A stretch of 64,000 bases of DNA from Paralithodes platypus. Lineage: Eukaryota > Arthropoda > Malacostraca > Decapoda > Lithodidae. Positions within the stretch are counted from its first letter, which is position 1. Every line of letters starts with the position of its first letter. Position numbers and translations under genes: made by a program. The notes beneath the pieces were generated by a model. It was not told where the DNA came from, made no database searches, and saw only the letters and a list, made by a program, of their open reading frames with translations. Where the stretch lies: positions 40,643,653 to 40,707,652 of the forward strand of contig CM064572.1 in assembly GCA_032716605.1 (NCBI GenBank). The letters are read 5' to 3'. Shown here piece after piece: positions 23,870-34,616 of the stretch.

Positions 23870-24003
23870 TCGTTGGATACAATAATATGTTGAGGGGGTC
23901 AATCGCCCCCCATGACATATTGTCATCATCATATATATTGCCAGCAGGGGGCAAATAGCCTAGGCCTAGCCTAACTACAACAAAAATCGCCGTCAAAATA
24001 GAC
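23870..24003. repeat. R3 repeat fragment
   Basis: GGATACAATAATATGTTGAG, ATTGTCATCATCATATATAT, GCCAGCAGGGGGCAAATA and CGTCAAAATAGACGCGAAC are R3 landmarks. Confidence 0.75.
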
Positions 24004-24994
24004 GCGAACTTATATTAACTACGGCGATCGACCATTGCCTGCACCGGACGTCCCCCGGTTATTGTTGAGGTCCTGAGGAACCGTATGACTTTGACGAGCT
24101 CTTCCCTCCGCTGTCTCCGCATCCCATGTATCGTCGTACGGTACCCCTTCCCCTCCACATCCTACATCTGGTCGTTCTACATATGCCTCCTAAGCCTCGC
24201 CTCGTCCCGTCACTGAGCATGTGGATGGGCGTCCCTTTCTGGCTTCAAAGATGGATTCCTTTCGACAGCTCCTACTAGATTGTCTGGGGTTGGTTGATAA
24301 GGGCACCTCGCTTCAAGACATTGCTCTGGCCCTAGTACCGTGGTTTGTAGGTCTCTGGTTCACCACCTGATGACCTGCTATTGGGTTGTTGCCTTTACAG
24401 TGTTACGGTTCTACGAATGACCTAGAATGAAAGTGACACGGTGGTGAATTTTAACCTTAACTATAAACTAATTTAATTGTGACATAGGATCTCCGCGACC
24501 GCGAACTTATATTAACTATGGCGATCGACCATTGCCCGCACCGGCCGTCCCCCGGTTATTGTTGAGGTCCTGAGGAACCGTATGACTTTGACAAGCTCTT
24601 CCCTCCGCAGTCTCCGCATCCCATGTATCGTCGTACGGTACCTCTTCCCCTCCACATCCTACATCTGGTCGTCCTACATATGCCTCCTAAGCCTCGCCTC
24701 GTCCCGTCACTGAGCATGTGGATGGGCGTCCCTTTCCTTCAAAGATGGATTCCTTCCGACAGCTCCTACTGGATTGTCTGGGGTTGGTTGATAAGGGCAC
24801 CTCGCTTCAAGACATTGCTCTGGCCCTAGTACCGTGGTTTGTAGGTCTCTGGTTCACCACCTGATGACCTGCTATTGGGTTGTTGCCTTTACAGTGTTAC
24901 GGTTCTACGAATGACCTAGAATGAAAGTGACACGGTGGTGAATTTTAACCTTAACTATAAACTAATTTAATTGTGACATAGGATCTCCGCGACT
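24004..24994. repeat. 497-bp tandem duplication
   Basis: 24004-24500 and 24501-24994 are about 98 percent alike by eye, at an offset of 497 bp. Both start GCGAACTTATATTAACT and end GGATCTCCGCGAC. The first copy has an extra TGGC near 24231. The duplicated unit includes a short R3 end plus an unidentified sequence. The second copy runs on into a (ACAAG)n tract at about 25036-25055, which could be the 3' tail of an unnamed retroposon. Confidence 0.9.
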
Positions 24995-25490
24995 TCGGTA
25001 GGGCCGGAGTGGGCGAGTATTCGCCTGAGGTTGCCCCAAGACAAGACAAGACAAAATTCTAGTGCTGGTTTTACTCAGATTTTGTGAGTTTTAATTTAGC
25101 CTAGCCTAGGCCTAAGAGTTCAGAAAATTTGCAAAATGCACCCCATACTAGCCTACCCATAGCCTAATAGGCCTAGTGATTCTTTTTTGGCAGACCACCC
25201 ACAAATTTTCATATAGCCTAGGCCTAGGCTAGCCTAAGTTCTGGAATGCATGTTGGAATAGCCTTCCTATAAACTGTAGGCTAGGCTACTTCCTTTTAAT
25301 TTAAGTTTGATTCTTTGGAAAAATCTATTAGGCCTAGACCAGGGCAGGAAAGTAACATTTAAAATGACGTGTAAAAAGTCGCCCATAAACGGCGGGCCGC
25401 TATGTTATTGTAATTTGGGAGCTTATTTCGTCTGTTGATTGACTTTGTCCTTAATTGGGGATCCTATGAATTAGCACAGATGATGATGAC
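24995..25490. other. AGGCCTA-rich spacer
   Basis: (ACAAG)n at the start, then AGGCCTA-type words. No gene. Confidence 0.4.
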
Positions 25491-25690
25491 TTACCGTACA
25501 TCATAATACGTGACGGGCCGACGTGGGGGGGCAGAGCCGCAGAGACCCCCTCAACATATTTGGTGTCCCACAGTAACTTTTAATGGGATGGATGTAGTTA
25601 CCGGGTGTACGGTCGTCATGTTTACATAGGGCGATCGTCGCGGTTAACTTCGCGTCTATTTTTACGTAGATTTTTTTCGGCATATTTCAT
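25491..25690. repeat. R3 repeat fragment
   Basis: GACCCCCTCAACATATT, GTCATGTTTACATAGGGCGATC and TTCGCGTCTATTTTTACG match R3 in the orientation opposite to 23870. Confidence 0.65.
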
Positions 25691-26272
25691 TTTATTCACT
25701 TCCTTTTATATTTAGGCTATAATCTAGTTTTGGCACGACAATAACCCTAACCTAGTCTTTCTTAAAGATTCTTCTAATCTTCCAGTAGCCTGTAACCTAA
25801 TTTAGGTCATTTTTAAAGGCACACAATTAAATGGTTGGTATTTTAAACGACACTACTGCAGCATTATGAGAAACAATTTATTAGAGATAATAGGCAACAA
25901 TTGAGTCGCCATATTTTTCTCCATAAGCTATAGTCCGCATGGAGGATTTTCGTTATCGACACATTTAAAAAATTCCCACTTCACAGACAAAATAGACAAA
26001 TACACCAAAAATTGGGGTGTGGGGGCAGCAGCCCCCACCCATAATAGCCTACTATAATAGGTTAGGTAAGGTTGTTAGGTTAGACTAGGCTAATGTCCTT
26101 TCAAAGGGGTATAGGCCTAGTAAACAGTAGGATAGCCTATACCTGGTCAAGGGTAAGTCCTGCTGTAGTCAACTTGAATGCTACCTTAAATTGTAATATT
26201 AGACTAGGCATAGCCTATAGAAAAAATAGCCTAGCCTACTTATTTATTGTAGCCTATAATATAGGCCTAGCC
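25691..26272. other. AGGCCTA-rich spacer
   Basis: No gene. AGGCCTA and TAGCCTA words are frequent at 26040-26272. Confidence 0.4.
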
Positions 26273-26593
26273 GGGTAGAATGTAGAGTTCGGGCGTACCA
26301 CCACCATTGTTTACACTGCGCAGAGCGGCGACGGAAGCTTGCCATCATGTTCCCGTCTATTTTGACTGCCATTGGATACAATAATATGTTGAGGGGAAGC
26401 TTTGCGGCAATTTGTTTGGTTGTTTGCCCCCTACTGGCAATATATATGATGATGACAACACGTCATGGGGGCAAAGCCCCCCCTCAACATATTATTGTAT
26501 CCAATGGCATTCAAAATAGACGGGAACATTATCGCAAGTGTCCGACGCTGACACCGCCGCCGTAATGTTTACATATGTCGATCACCGTGGTTA

Positions 26594-27628
26594 AAGGCTG
26601 GTTCACACATAGCCGAGTCGGTGCACGAGTCCAACACGAGTCACACTCGTCGATTATCGCCGTCGCTGGAGGCTGAGTTGTCCGCGAGTAGCAATTGTTC
26701 CCGAGTCAAGGAGTGTGTAACACGAGTTAACTCGATTCAATACGAGTCAACACGTGTAAATGCAAGAGTCTGTACGAGTAACTGAGAGTCAAACGAGTGT
26801 AACACAAACCCAACACGAGTGTCAAAAATTTGAAAAATAATGGCCACATTCCAGGGCACGTAAACAAAGAGTATGGACGAGTCAACGCGATTGTTACACG
26901 GATCAACACAATTTTTATACGGATCAACACGAAAGACAACACGTTGACTCTCGTTGGATCTCTGTTGCACACGTGTTGACTCGTGTTACATCCGTGTAAA
27001 CTCTCGTTGATTCTTCCTACATTTTTTAAATAACGGTATTTCAAATGACACTTGCTTTTTCGTGTTACACTCGTGTTTTGTTCTCAGTGGATTGTGTTTA
27101 CTCTTGTTTACTCGTGTTTTCACTTGTGTTTGAATCGTGTAAACTCTGGCATCATGGGGGCACCAAATTTTGGCACTCACATTCGTGCTTTCTACTCTTG
27201 TTGATATGTGTTGCATGTGTGTTACATACGTGTTGTTGCGTGTAGACACGTGTTGCTTCGTCAACGTCGAAATGATGACGAAAAGCAACGAATCACCAAA
27301 GAGTGTTACACGGGTTTACATGAGCCAACACGAGTTAACACGAATAATGAAGAGTTATTCAGAGTCAAACACGAGTTAACACGTATGTACACGAGTCCAC
27401 ACGTATTTAGGCCACACTCATGGGTACTCGCCACGGGACCCAAAAATGTCATGCATGCATGAAATTTTTGGACCCCGTGGCGAGTACCCACGAGTGTGTC
27501 GAGTATACACGAGCGTAGCACGAATCTATACGAGTGTTGAGGAGTATCGACGAGTCATTGCTGAATAGCAAAATTTCATCACTCGTGTTGGACTCGCGCA
27601 CCGACTCGGCTATGGGTGAACCAGCCTT
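26594..27628. mobile_element. 1035-bp TIR element rich in CACGAGT motifs
   Basis: The ends are AAGGCTGGTTCACACATAGC at 26594 and its inverse, GCTATGGGTGAACCAGCCTT, ending at 27628. The roughly 49-bp TIRs have only two mismatches. They are flanked by TA at 26592-26593 and 27629-27630, consistent with a TA (or TTA) target duplication. The interior has no transposase and is filled with dozens of ACACGAGT/ACTCGTGT words in both orientations. A strong hairpin lies at 27412-27500. The superfamily is not assigned. Confidence 0.8.
27412..27500. repeat. near-perfect 89-bp palindrome
   Basis: GGGTACTCGCCACGGGACCC (27423) is answered by GTGGCGAGTACCC ending at 27489, around the centre TGCATGCA. The arms extend outward through ACTCATG and CACGAGT with a few mismatches. 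Confidence 0.85.
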
Positions 27629-27889
27629 TAGTTCGCGTCTATTTTGATGGCATTTTTTTCGGTTATTTGCCTCCTGCTGGCAATATATATGATGATGACA
27701 ATATGTCATGGGAGGGTGACCCCCCTCAACCTACTATTGTATCCAAAAGCAGTCAAATAGACGGGAACATGATGGTCAACATCCGCCGCCGCTCCGCGTA
27801 GTGTAAACAAGGCTGGCGGTACACCCGAATTCTACATTCTACCCCACTAATTTTCCAACTAGCATAACCGATGATTATCAATGATCAAT

Positions 27890-28780
27890 CCCAGTCAGAA
27901 ACGTCCATGCTTCCCTCCCATAAGTCAATGTCGGGATTACCACACTGTCATGCAAGGACTTCTTTACTTCCATGCTGATCACCCTCTTTCTTCTTACTGC
28001 TTTCAGAGTTCCTACAACGCTCTTCCCCTGTTACACTTTCTCCCACACTTCTTCATCCAGAGGCCTACTCACATCTTTACTCAACACACTGCCCAAATAC
28101 TTAAATGAGCTGCCATTCTTCATAGCCGTTCAAGCTCACTTCACACTCTATGGTTGCACCCCTTTCAATGACCATAATATTGCTCTTCCTAGTATTTACC
28201 TCCAGATTCCGTTTTTCACACACTGTTCCAAACATATTTACCTGACCCTGCAGCTCCCATTCACTATCGCTCATCAGAACTGTGTTGTCAGCAACAGTAG
28301 TACCGGTACTGTACTGTTGAGGCAACTTCCACTCGTTTCCTTCCCTTATCAGCGGTACACCAACATCTGCTCCTCTTCCTTGTATTTCTTTCATGACTCC
28401 ATCCATATACTGTACTGGTATATATTGAACAACCATCGGGACATCACATACACCCTTGCTTTAACCCAACATTCAGATTAAAGAACTCGCTCTGTTAATT
28501 ATCCACACATACTGACACCTTTGCACCCTCATACACGCTCTTAATTGCTTTCAGCAACTTGCCATCTACTCCGTATATTTTCAGTACCGGTACCGGTACT
28601 TTCCACATACCTTCTCTATCAATTCTGTCATAGGCCTTCTCCAACTCCATAAATGCAGCATACAACGTTTGTCGCTTCTCCAGATATTTCTCCACAACAT
28701 ATTTCCGGGCAAAAATCTGAGCTACACATCCTCTTCCCTTCCTAAGATGACTACAGTATGCTAACCGTTTCCCCAGCAAT
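27890..28780 (-). pseudogene. RTE-like LINE fragment, unit 1
   Basis: Minus-strand frames give pieces of one RT. 28495-28779 has ...VEKYLEKRQTLYAAF and MELEKAYDRIDREG (RT fingers/palm). 28101-28436 has YMDGVMKEIQGRG and CEKRNLEVN. About 27890-27970 gives the KKSLHDSVV region. The catalytic FADD is replaced by VADN, and several frameshifts are present. The 3' end of the LINE is missing at 27890 and the 5' side stops near 28750, where a non-LINE spacer begins. That same junction occurs in unit 3 (30920). Confidence 0.75.
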
Positions 28781-29019
28781 ACTGACTGAAAATGCCCAAA
28801 TATATTGCATGTCCTCTTCAGATTTATCTAAAATATGTAAAATTACACCAAATACCACTACAGTAGCACTGAAATCAATAAAACTCACTAACAGGATAAA
28901 TAAATGGAAGAAATACTCCAAAAGATTAATATGTTAACCCTTTACCCAGCAATACTGACTGAAAATGCCTAAATAGATTGCATGTGCTCTTCAGATTTAT
29001 ACATACATACGTACATAAC
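28781..29019. repeat. spacer module, internally duplicated
   Basis: The block CCCAGCAATACTGACTGAAA...TTCAGATTTA occurs at 28770-28837 and again at 28940-29001. The intervening AATATGTAAAATTACACCAA...GGATAAATAAATGGAAG block recurs at 29353-29440 and 30998-31085. Confidence 0.8.
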
Positions 29020-29345
29020 ATTTTGAGACTGAGTGCTCCACACAGATGTGCAGTTTCAGTCTCTTTTCCTAATGGCGGCGTTCCAGGCAACCCTGTTAAG
29101 GGATGCTTTACTTGTCAAGTTTTTGGATTTGAGATCGGCACGTATAGTCCGATCCCAGGTCTTACTCGGTCCACCCCTTGGTGCAGCTCCCTCCACAATC
29201 GCAGACCTGCATCTTTTCACCCAATTTTGTTCATCCATTCTCTCCACATGTCCATACCATCCCAGTTTACTTGTACGCATCTCCTCGCTAATACTCTTTA
29301 TACCTAAACGTCTCTTCAGCTCATCATTTGTTATTCTGTTGACAT
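29020..29345 (-). pseudogene. LINE C-terminal fragment (second family)
   Basis: The minus-strand frame 29056-29280 has a C-terminal signature of APE-type LINEs: KLGWYGHVERMDE, WVKRC, GGPSKTWD and NRVAWNAAI. It is not the same sequence as the RTE-like units on either side, so it is a fragment of a related but distinct LINE. No RT is attached. Confidence 0.65.
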
Positions 29346-29346
29346 C

Positions 29347-29458
29347 CTTTATCTGAAATATGTAAAATTACACCAATTACCAACTACATTACCAACAAAT
29401 TTAATAAAGTACACTAACAGGATAAAGAAAATGTAAGAAATAGCCCTAAAGATGAATT
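29347..29458. repeat. spacer module, second copy
   Basis: CTGAAATATGTAAAATTACACC...GGATAAAGAAAATG matches 28830-28930 and 30998-31085. It directly abuts a LINE 3' tail. Confidence 0.8.
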
Positions 29459-30945
29459 TATCTATCTATCTATTGACGGACGCCTTGATCCCCGAAGGAT
29501 TGGCCACGAACGAAACAACCCTATGCAACTCTGTCCCCAGTCAGTCGACGCCCCTCCTCCCATCCAGCACCGCTTTCCCGCATTTACTTCTTAACTCCAT
29601 CCTTCCACCTCTCTCTCGGTTTATTTCTCCCTCTGTCCTTCCACCTCACTCGTACACGCTCTTAGTCATTCTCTCGCTTCCCATACGTTCCACATGGCCG
29701 AACCATCTCAAGGTGTTCTTTTTCGCACTTTCCAGTACATTCACACCACACCTCTCTCGTACTTCCTCATTCGTCTGTCTATCCCTCCATGTAACTCTGC
29801 ACACACTTCCCAAGTAACTCATTTCCATCCCTTTCACTCTTGGTTTGAATCTCTCCAACAACGTCCATGCTTCGCTTCCGTAAGTCAGTGTCGGGATTAC
29901 CACACTGTCATGCAATGACTTCTTCAGTTCCATGCTGACCACCCTATTTCATGTTACTGCTTTCAGCATTCCTACAACCCTCTTCCCCTGTTGTACCCTC
30001 TCCCACACTTCTTCATCCATACTCCCATCTTTACTCTGTACACTGCCAAGATACTTAAATGAGCTGACAATCTCCATAGCCTGACCGTTCAACTTCACCT
30101 CACACTCTGTGGCTTCACCCCTTTCGAAGACCATAACCTTGCTCTTCCCCGCATTTACCTTCAGATTCCATTTTTCGCACACTCTTCCAAAAATATTTAC
30201 CAGACCCTGCAACTCCCATTCATATCATCAGCAAACAGCAGTACACAAACATCCACTGCTCTTCCTTGTATTTCTTTTATGACTCCATCCATATACTGTA
30301 TATATAGAACAACCATCTGGACATCACACACCCTTGCTTTACCAAACATTCAGATCAAAGAACTCCCTCTGTTCATTCTTCACACGTACTGATACCTTTG
30401 CACTCTCATACATACTCTTCACTGCTTTCAGCAACTTGCCATCTACTCCATATATTCTCAGTACAGTACTTTCCACATACCTTCTCTATCAACTCTGTCA
30501 TTCCACTCGTTGCCTTCCCTTATTAGCGGTACACCAACATCCACTGCTCATCCTTGCATTTCTTTTATGACTCCATCCATATACAGTTCAGTATATATTG
30601 AACAACCACGGGGACATCACACACCCTTTCTTTAACCCAAAATTCAGATTAAAGAACTCGATCTGTTCATTCTCAACACATACTGACACCTTTGCACCCT
30701 CATACATGCTTTTCACTGCTTTCAGCAACTTGCTATCTGCTCCGTATATTCCAAGTACTTTCTACATACCAGTACCTTCTCTATCAACTCTGTCATAGGC
30801 CTTCTCCAAGTCCATGAAGGCAGCATACAACTTTTGTCCCTTCTCAAGATATTTCTCCACAACATATTTCAGGGCAAAGTTCTGAGCTACACATCCTATT
30901 CCCTTCCTATGATGAATACTGTATGTTAACCGTTTCCCCAGCAAT
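29459..30945 (-). pseudogene. RTE-like LINE fragment, unit 3, with internal duplication
   Basis: The 3' end is the TCTATCTATCTATTG tail at 29459. 29646-29942 gives the C-terminal region (KKSLHDSVVIPTLTYGSEAW, LRWFGHVERM) and 29949-30212 gives ...EKWNLKVNAGKSKVMVFERG. Upstream, 30242-30501 and 30530-30796 are two copies of the same RT segment (offset 288 bp), so the RT is scrambled. The 5' end stops at about 30925, at the same point as unit 1. Non-functional. Confidence 0.8.
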
Positions 30946-31328
30946 ACTTACTGAACATGCACAAATAAATTGCATGTGCTCTCCAGATTTAGCTGAAATA
31001 TGTGAAATTACACCAAATACTAACTACATTAGCACAAAAATCAATCAAGCACTTTAACAGGATAAATAAAATGGAAGAAATAGCCCAAAAATTAATTTAT
31101 CTATAGCCTACCGGTATATATTGCCGGACACCTTGATCCCCGAAGGGGTGACCATGAACGAAACGCCTGCGTATTTCAAGCTCGCTTGAGTTATCACTCG
31201 ATCGTCTTTTAGAGCTTTTTGGCCCGGGGTAATTACCACACCATCGCGTCATAAGAGGTTTGAGGGGGTTAAATTGCTAGATACATAGAGGAAGAGGAAT
31301 GCCAAGTAAAGCTAAACAAAAATATAAG
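30946..31328. other. spacer module, third copy, plus a short LINE 3' end
   Basis: 30930-31090 repeats the spacer seen at 28770-28930. 31095-31175 is another LINE 3' end (CCTTGATCCCCGAAGGGGTG). 31176-31328 is unassigned. Confidence 0.65.
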
Positions 31329-34009
31329 ATATTTTTAACATCTATCTATCATCTATTGCCTGACGCCGTGATCCCCGAAGGGGTGGCCAAGAACGAACCG
31401 CCCCCATGCACCTCTGTCCCCAGTCAGTCGACGCCCCTCCCCCCAACCAGCACCGCCTTCGTTCATGTACTTCCTCACTCCATCCTTCCACCTCTCATTC
31501 GGTCTATCTCTCCCTCTCTGTCCCTCCACCTCGCTCTCATACACCCTCTTAGTCATTCTCTCGCTTTCCATACGTTCCATATGGCCGAACCATCTCAAGT
31601 TGTTCCTTTTCACACTTTCCAGCACATCTACCTCCACACCACACCTCCTTCTTACTTCCTCATTAGTCTGTCTATCCCTCCATGTAACTCCGCACGCACT
31701 CCTTAAGTAATTCATTTCCACTTTTCTCACTCTTGGTCTGAGTCTCTCAACCAACGTCCATGCTTGGCTTCCGTAAGTCAGTGTCGGGATTACCACACTG
31801 TCATGCAAGGACTTCTTCACTTCCATACTGACCACCCTATTTCTTGTTACCGTACTGCTTTTAGCGTTCCTACAACCCTCTTCCCCTGTTGTACCCTCTC
31901 CCGCACTTCTTCATCCATAGTCCCATCTTTACTCAACACACTGCCCAGATACTTAAAAGAGTTGACGATCTCCATAGCCTGACCGTTCAGCTTCACCTCA
32001 CACTCTGTGACTTCACCCCTTTCGAAGACCATAACCTTGCTCTTCCCCGCATTTACCTTCAAATTCCGTTTTTCGCACACTGTTCCAAACTCATTTACCA
32101 GACCCTGCAACTCCCATTCATTATCACTCATCAGAACTGTATCATCCGCAAACAGCAGTATAGGTAGCTTCCACTCAATTCCCTCCCTTTTCAGCAATAC
32201 ACCAACATCCACTGCTCTTGATAGTATTTCTTTTATGACTCCATCCATATATACAGTAAACAACCACGGGGACATCCCAGACCCCTGTTTCAAACCAACA
32301 TTCAGGTCAAAGAACTCGCTCTGCTCACTCTCCACACGTACTGCCGCCTTTACACCCTCATACATGCTCTTCACTGCTTTCAGCAACTTGCCCTCTACTC
32401 CGTATATTCTAAGTACTTTCCACAAACCTTCTCTATCCACTCTGTCATAGGCCTTCTCCAATTCCATAAAGGCAACATACACCTTTTGTTTCTTCTCCAG
32501 ATACTTCTCCACAACACAATTCAGGGTAAAAATCTGATCTACACATCCTCTTCCCTTCCTAAAAACCTCCCTGCTCGTCGCCTATCCATTTCTCCGTTCT
32601 CACTCTCACTCTCTCAATCACTACCGGTACGGTACCCTACTGTATACCTTCCCTACTACGCTTAGAAGACATATTCCTCGGTGGTTACCACACACTCCTC
32701 TTTCCCCTTTGCCCTTATATAGGGGGACTATTATGCCAGTCTTCCAGTCATCGGGTGCACTCCCCTTCTCCCTTGCTAGTTTGCACATTTTCCAAACCCA
32801 TTCTATCACTATCTCACCACCATACCTCAACATTTCCCCACACACTCCATCTGTTCCTGGTGCTTTCCCCAACTTCACTCTTTTCATGGCTTCCCACACT
32901 TCTGACCTCCTGATCCCCACCTCCTCCTCCACTACTTCTCTTCTTCGCCCTCCCATACCATATCCAGCTATGTTTGCTGGCTCTTCATTCCTTACATTTA
33001 GCAACTCACTGAAGTACTCCCTCCATCTTTCGACTCTCTCTTGATTCTCGGCTAGCATTCTCCCATTCTTATCTTCCACACCCTTACTGTTTCCCTTGCT
33101 ACCTTCCCTAACTTTCTTGACTTCTTCCCAGAACAGTTTCTTACTCTCCCTCCATTTTACACTCAGGTGCTCGTTTCTGTCTCTCGGAATCTTCATTCCC
33201 TCTACTACCCAATCACTCTCTATATGCTTTCTTCTTTTCTTCCACAGCTATTCTTACCTCTTCTGTCCACCATGCTGTACCTTTCACTCCCCTCCCTCTT
33301 CTCCTCACTCCACACACCTCCTCACATGCTGCACAGATCTCATCCTTAAACACCTTGCTCATCTCCTCCACTTCCTCCATAACTTCCAGGTCGAACCCAC
33401 CTAGTCGTCTTTCCAGTGCTCTCCTGTACTCCTCCCTGACTTCCTCCTCCTGCAACCTCTCCACCCTCCTCACCATTCGACCCTCCTCTCGCCTCCCTCC
33501 AGCTCTCCTCACCCACTTCTTTTGTATCCTAACCTTAGCTACCACTACATAATGATCAGACAGACCCCCTCCAATACCCCTATACACTCTAGCACTCTAG
33601 CATCCATCACAGATTTCTTCATTCGTTCATCCACACATACATAATCAATCAATGACTTTCGTTCCACCACTGTCTTATCCTTCATCGTCAACATCCGTTT
33701 CCACGTGTACCTGTGGATAATTCTGTGTCGGAAGAAGGTGTTGGCTATCCACAGCCTCCTCCCCACACATACGTCCACAAGTGCACTACCATTCCCATTC
33801 ACCTCTGATGGTACCCCCCACCCTCCCACCACTCCCTCAACTTTCCTATCACCCACCTTACCATTCATATCCCCAATCAGAAATATTATTTCGTTCTTGT
33901 CAAACTTCTCCAGGCACGCCTCCACATTCATCCAGAACTCCTCTTTCTTTCTTTCAAGTATATCCTCTGTCGGGGCATACACGCATACAATCAATACAAT
34001 ATTTTTAAC
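31329..34009 (-). mobile_element. 5'-truncated RTE-like LINE with 11-bp TSD
   Basis: ATATTTTTAAC at 31329-31339 is repeated at 33999-34009. Between them lies a minus-strand LINE of 2659 bp. Its 3' tail is the ATCTATCTATCATC run at 31340, and its 5' truncation falls inside the endonuclease domain at 33998. The exact target duplication marks a single target-primed reverse transcription event. The same 3' end is found at 12661, 29459 and 31095. Confidence 0.9.
31353..33998 (-). pseudogene. LINE endonuclease-reverse transcriptase, broken (RTE-like)
   Basis: This would nick target DNA and copy the LINE RNA in place. Minus-strand order: 33994-33545, APE-type endonuclease C-terminal half (CVYAPTED, LIGDMNGKVGD, LIDYVCVDERM), continuing in another frame with GLSDHYVV; 33587-33213, linker; 33196-32621, RT start (GKAPGTDGVCGEML, IIVPLYKGKGE, NHRGICLLSVVGKVY); 32512-31847, RT core with MELEKAYDRVD, GLKQGSGMSPWLF and intact FADD at 32152-32141; 31835-31353, C-terminal region (YGSQAW, LRWFGHMERM). 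At least three frameshifts separate these blocks. The clade call rests on the general RT/C-terminal pattern and is moderate. Confidence 0.85.
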
Positions 34010-34174
34010 GTGAGGTTGCTTATAATAATTTGTACCTCTGCAGTTTCTCCATGGCTAGAAAAAGGTCACATTCCTAAGAAGCCCCAACCAAAAAGGCCAA
34101 GCTTCTGTACAGAACAAATGCCACACCATTACCCTTATGGTGACCCTATCAAATAATCAAAACAACCACACTTC
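34010..34174. other. short unassigned stretch
   Basis: An ATG at 34052 opens a lysine/arginine-rich start (MARKRSHS) that meets a stop after eight codons. After that stop the same frame continues with KKAKLLYRTN. It could be a decayed exon or chance. Confidence 0.2.
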
Positions 34175-34616
34175 TTAACCCAATTCCCGCGGGGCCCCTC
34201 ATATGACGGAGACGATTTTCCGGCTATTTTGTAGCCTGTGAGCCAGGCCAGCTTTTGCAAGCAGCACGGATGGACGTCAGCCGGAGCCTACAGGCCCCGC
34301 CACGACACTGAGGTTTGTGTGAGAAAGAGTTCACTTATGTGCAGCGTCACACATAGCGAAAACAGAAAATAATTGGTAATTATTAGCGATTTCGCCTAGG
34401 CCTATCGGATTTGGTAATTTTTAGCAATTTTGCCCTTCGTTTGCAAGATACTTACAAGAAAACCAGACGTCGTACAGGGATGATTCAGGAGTAATTTGAA
34501 AGCTATTACCGTACTTTCACGAATACATAATTGCATTACGCTCTGGCTTTTGCTTATGCATGAAAATGAGCAGGGAATGAAGGCAATTTCGGGCAATTAT
34601 GCCTACTCGTACAGGA
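34175..34616. mobile_element. left part of a TTAA-type element, target of the 2A LINE
   Basis: Starts TTAACCCAATTCCCGCGG at 34175. It shares internal landmarks in order with the TTAA element at 42031-42518: GCAAGA...AAGAAAACCAG, GAAAGCT, CTCTGGCTTTTG and GCATGAAAATGA. It is broken at 34617 by the 2A LINE. The right end beyond 38197 is not recognisable. Confidence 0.5.

Larger units (their letters stand above)
26273..27844. mobile_element. R3 element with TIRs, interrupted by a 1-kb TIR element
   Basis: The outer ends are inverted: GGGTAGAATGTAGAGTTCGG at 26273 and its complement, ...CCGAATTCTACATTCTACCC, ending at 27844. Inside lie the usual R3 modules, including an internal fold-back at about 26337-26545. 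Without the nested element at 26594-27628 the R3 copy is about 535 bp and non-coding. It is the most complete R3 copy in the window and defines the family ends. Confidence 0.75.

Noticed and set aside
24623..24829. 68-codon frame in the 497-bp duplication
   Set aside because: In the first copy of the duplication the frame is interrupted by the extra TGGC. No domain, so not called as a gene.
27972..28481. 169-codon plus-strand frame
   Set aside because: Antisense shadow of the minus-strand LINE RT. The same applies to plus-strand frames at 29452-29918, 31299-32450 and 32709-34013.
34052..34150. Basic N-terminus MARKRSHS... as a gene start
   Set aside because: In-frame TAA after eight codons, and no further support.
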